Made by a program: the position numbers and the translations under genes. Shown piece after piece: positions 62,220-64,000 of a DNA stretch of 64,000 bases (position 1 is the first letter of the stretch; every line of letters starts with the position of its first letter). Under the pieces are notes generated by a model. It ran no database searches, was not told the DNA's origin, and worked only from the letters and a program-made list of their open reading frames with translations. This DNA is from Kribbella sp. VKM Ac-2568 (GTDB lineage Bacteria; Actinomycetota; Actinomycetes; Propionibacteriales; Kribbellaceae), in assembly GCF_004345365.1 (NCBI RefSeq), contig NZ_SLVF01000007.1, positions 1 to 64,000 on the forward strand, in the 5' to 3' direction.

Positions 62220-64000
62220 TCAGACGGCGTTGGTCGCCTCGAGTGCCTCGCGCAGCTGTTTGCGTGCGGTGATCCCGAGCTTCGCGAACACCTTGCGCAT
62301 GTGCCACTCCACAGTGCGAGGGCTGATGAAGAGCTCGGCACCGATCTCGGGGTTGGTGAGGCCCTGCGTCGCCAACCGGGCGATGTGCAACTCCTGCGCG
62401 GTGAGGTCCTGACGGGTGTCCACCGTCCGCTTGCGCACCGTCTCGCCGGTGGCGGCGAGCTCCCGCCGGGTCCGCTCGGCGAACGCGTCCATCCCCATCG
62501 CCGTGAACGCACCGTGGGCGGCCCGCAGCTGCTCCCGCGCCTCGACGCGTCGGCCTTCGCGCCGCAACCACTCGCCGTACAGCAGCCGCGCCCGGGCCAG
62601 CTCGGTGCGCACGTCGGCGCGGCCGAGGCGGTCGATCGCCACCCGGTAGAGGTCCTCGGCCTTGGTGCCCTCGTGCAGCTGCGCTTCGGAGCGCGCCGCC
62701 ACTCCGAGCGCCCACGCGGTACCGCTGGCCTGCGTCATCTCGGAGACCTGCTCGAACGCGGCGGCTGCGGTGGGACGATCACCAGCACGCACAGCCGCCT
62801 CGATCAGCTCGACCAGTCCCCAGTTCGACACCCCGATCTCCGCGGGGAAGGCGGCGGCCTCGCGGCCGGCGGCGCAGGCCTCCGGGTATCGGCCGAGTCC
62901 GTTGTACAGCAACGCTTGGGCCCAGTTCGTGAGAGACACACCGATCCCTTCACCGCGGGCGACGACGTCGTCCTTCGAGGCCGTGATCAGCGGCATCGCC
63001 TGCTCCTCGTGACCACGGAAGGCTGCCAGCCCGATGGCAGCGTACGGCGTCAGCTTGCTTTCGGCTGCCTCGGTGACCGCATTGATCTCCTCGACCAGAG
63101 CGGAAGCGGCGGCCAGCTCGCCGGCGAACAGGTCCACGAAGACGCGCGTGTTCAAGGCCAGCGGCAGCGCGCTGAGCGCACCGGCGTCGCGGACGATCTT
63201 CAGGTGCCGGCGGGTCAACCGGTCCCAGGCGCGCTCGTCCCACAGATCGGAAGCCACGACAGCCGCCAGCCACATGAACCGCACGCCCTCCTCCAGGGAC
63301 AGGTCGTCGCTGTCGAAGGCCTGCGTCGCTCGCCTGAGCAACGGCGCCGCGACGGGGTAGCCGTCGGCGAACAGCATGGCTACGCCCCGCAGCAGAACGT
63401 CTCCTCGTCGCGGATGCGCCGCCGACGTCAGCGCGTTGCGCGCCGCCTGGGCCACCTCCACCGGCCCCGGTCCGGACGCCAGGCGCCCGGCGAACAGGGC
63501 GGCGGTCAGCGCGTCCACGTAGCTGTCGAGAGCTAGCTCGGCGTCGAGAGGTTCCAGCCGGCGAGCGGCGACCAGAAGCAAGGGCAGCGCTTCGTTCCCA
63601 CGCAGGGATGAGAAGCCGATCTGGGCGCGGAGCACATCGATCCGAGCACGTTGCAGGGCACTGAGCGGTCCGTGTTCAGCCACGGCCAGCAGGTTCAGTG
63701 CCGCGTCGAAAGTCCCTCCGTGCAGCATCGCCTGGGCCGCGTTGAGCTGGCGCTCGGCGCGGTCGCCTGCGGCCGGGGTCAGCATGGCCGCGCGCTCCAG
63801 GAACGCAGCCGCCGCGGCCAGTCCGCCATGGGCCAGCGCACGGCCGGCGGAATGCTCGAGCTCTGCCGCGACGGCTTCATCAGGACCTGTGGCCGCATGA
63901 GCGCGATGCCAGGCACGTCGATCCGGATCCAGGTCAGCATTCGTGACCTCCGCGAGCGCGCGGTGCGCTGCCTGTCGTTCCGGCGCTGCCGCGGACCGGT
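62220..64000 (-). CDS. LuxR/LAL-type transcriptional regulator, C-terminal part (5' end outside the window)
   Basis: The reverse frame stays open to the window edge and ends with a LuxR helix-turn-helix (LTAQELHIARLATQGLTNPEIGAELFISPRTVEWHMRKVFAKLGI, read in two blocks). The rest is a long helical TPR-like region with the typical GGLAAAAAFLERAAMLTP segment of LAL regulators near 63780. The N-terminal ATPase domain would lie beyond position 64000. Only part of the gene is visible. It converges on the small VOC-linked gene, ending 19 nt after it. Confidence 0.92.
   Translation of the reverse strand, partial: RSAAAPERQAAHRALAEVTNADLDPDRRAWHRAHAATGPDEAVAAELEHSAGRALAHGGLAAAAAFLERAAMLTPAAGDRAERQLNAAQAMLHGGTFDAALNLLAVAEHGPLSALQRARIDVLRAQIGFSSLRGNEALPLLLVAARRLEPLDAELALDSYVDALTAALFAGRLASGPGPVEVAQAARNALTSAAHPRRGDVLLRGVAMLFADGYPVAAPLLRRATQAFDSDDLSLEEGVRFMWLAAVVASDLWDERAWDRLTRRHLKIVRDAGALSALPLALNTRVFVDLFAGELAAASALVEEINAVTEAAESKLTPYAAIGLAAFRGHEEQAMPLITASKDDVVARGEGIGVSLTNWAQALLYNGLGRYPEACAAGREAAAFPAEIGVSNWGLVELIEAAVRAGDRPTAAAAFEQVSEMTQASGTAWALGVAARSEAQLHEGTKAEDLYRVAIDRLGRADVRTELARARLLYGEWLRREGRRVEAREQLRAAHGAFTAMGMDAFAERTRRELAATGETVRKRTVDTRQDLTAQELHIARLATQGLTNPEIGAELFISPRTVEWHMRKVFAKLGITARKQLREALEATNAV

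Overview
The window is about 64 kb of very GC-rich bacterial DNA with dense, largely co-directional gene blocks, frequent ATGA stop/start overlaps and GTG starts. Lsr2, mycothione reductase, GAF-ANTAR proteins, a Rox-type rifamycin monooxygenase and a form I CO dehydrogenase point to a soil actinomycete. A Kribbella/Nocardioides-like member of the Propionibacteriales is my best guess, by impression only. Both ends cut through genes: tatC at the left and a large LuxR/LAL-type regulator at the right. I see no rRNA, no convincing tRNA, no CRISPR array and no insertion sequence.

Layout. 1-8 kb: tatA-tatC, several small membrane proteins, an alpha/beta hydrolase divergent from a TPR protein, lsr2, a universal stress protein and a MarR regulator with an operator-like palindrome. 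8-15 kb: a DUF3237 protein, an unrecognised 500-residue protein, a GAF-ANTAR protein, a coiled-coil/Rho-N protein followed by two mini-proteins, a pterin dehydratase-VOC fusion and a LysR regulator. 16-25 kb: a complete aerobic CO dehydrogenase locus reading leftward (coxM-coxS-coxL, an XdhC-YHS fusion, a MobA-like nucleotidyltransferase, MoxR ATPase, CoxG, CoxE), with two further XdhC/CoxI-family genes divergent from it. 25-30 kb: an HD protein, a quinone oxidoreductase and a rifamycin monooxygenase whose leader carries an almost textbook rifamycin-associated element.

30-44 kb is a signalling-rich block: a lipoprotein, a Ser/Thr kinase, an LspA-like protein, two stand-alone response-regulator receivers, two HisKA_3 histidine kinases, a NarL/LuxR response regulator, a xylose/ribose-type ABC transporter, an MFS exporter and an ECF sigma factor. 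Three response-regulator genes in this block share a 17-bp element placed exactly 31 nt before their start codons, and related palindromes lie near the lipoprotein/kinase pair and the sigma gene. This suggests a local regulon and is the most interesting regulatory signal I found. 43.5-46.3 kb is a four-gene membrane-protein operon (coiled-coil protein, holin-like DUF1469, DUF3618, YihY). 

46-64 kb: mycothione reductase, a DUF6766 membrane protein, a decayed phytoene-desaturase-like pseudogene, a zinc alcohol dehydrogenase, an acyl-CoA dehydrogenase-like gene coupled to a PIG-L/methyltransferase fusion, an acetyltransferase, a second GAF-ANTAR protein, an MFS-HxlR pair with an operator-like inverted repeat, and a three-gene anti-sigma/ABC transporter operon in which every gene has a frame disruption, one of them a clear 23-bp tandem duplication. 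It ends with an epimerase, a VOC protein, a small tryptophan-rich protein and the LuxR regulator.
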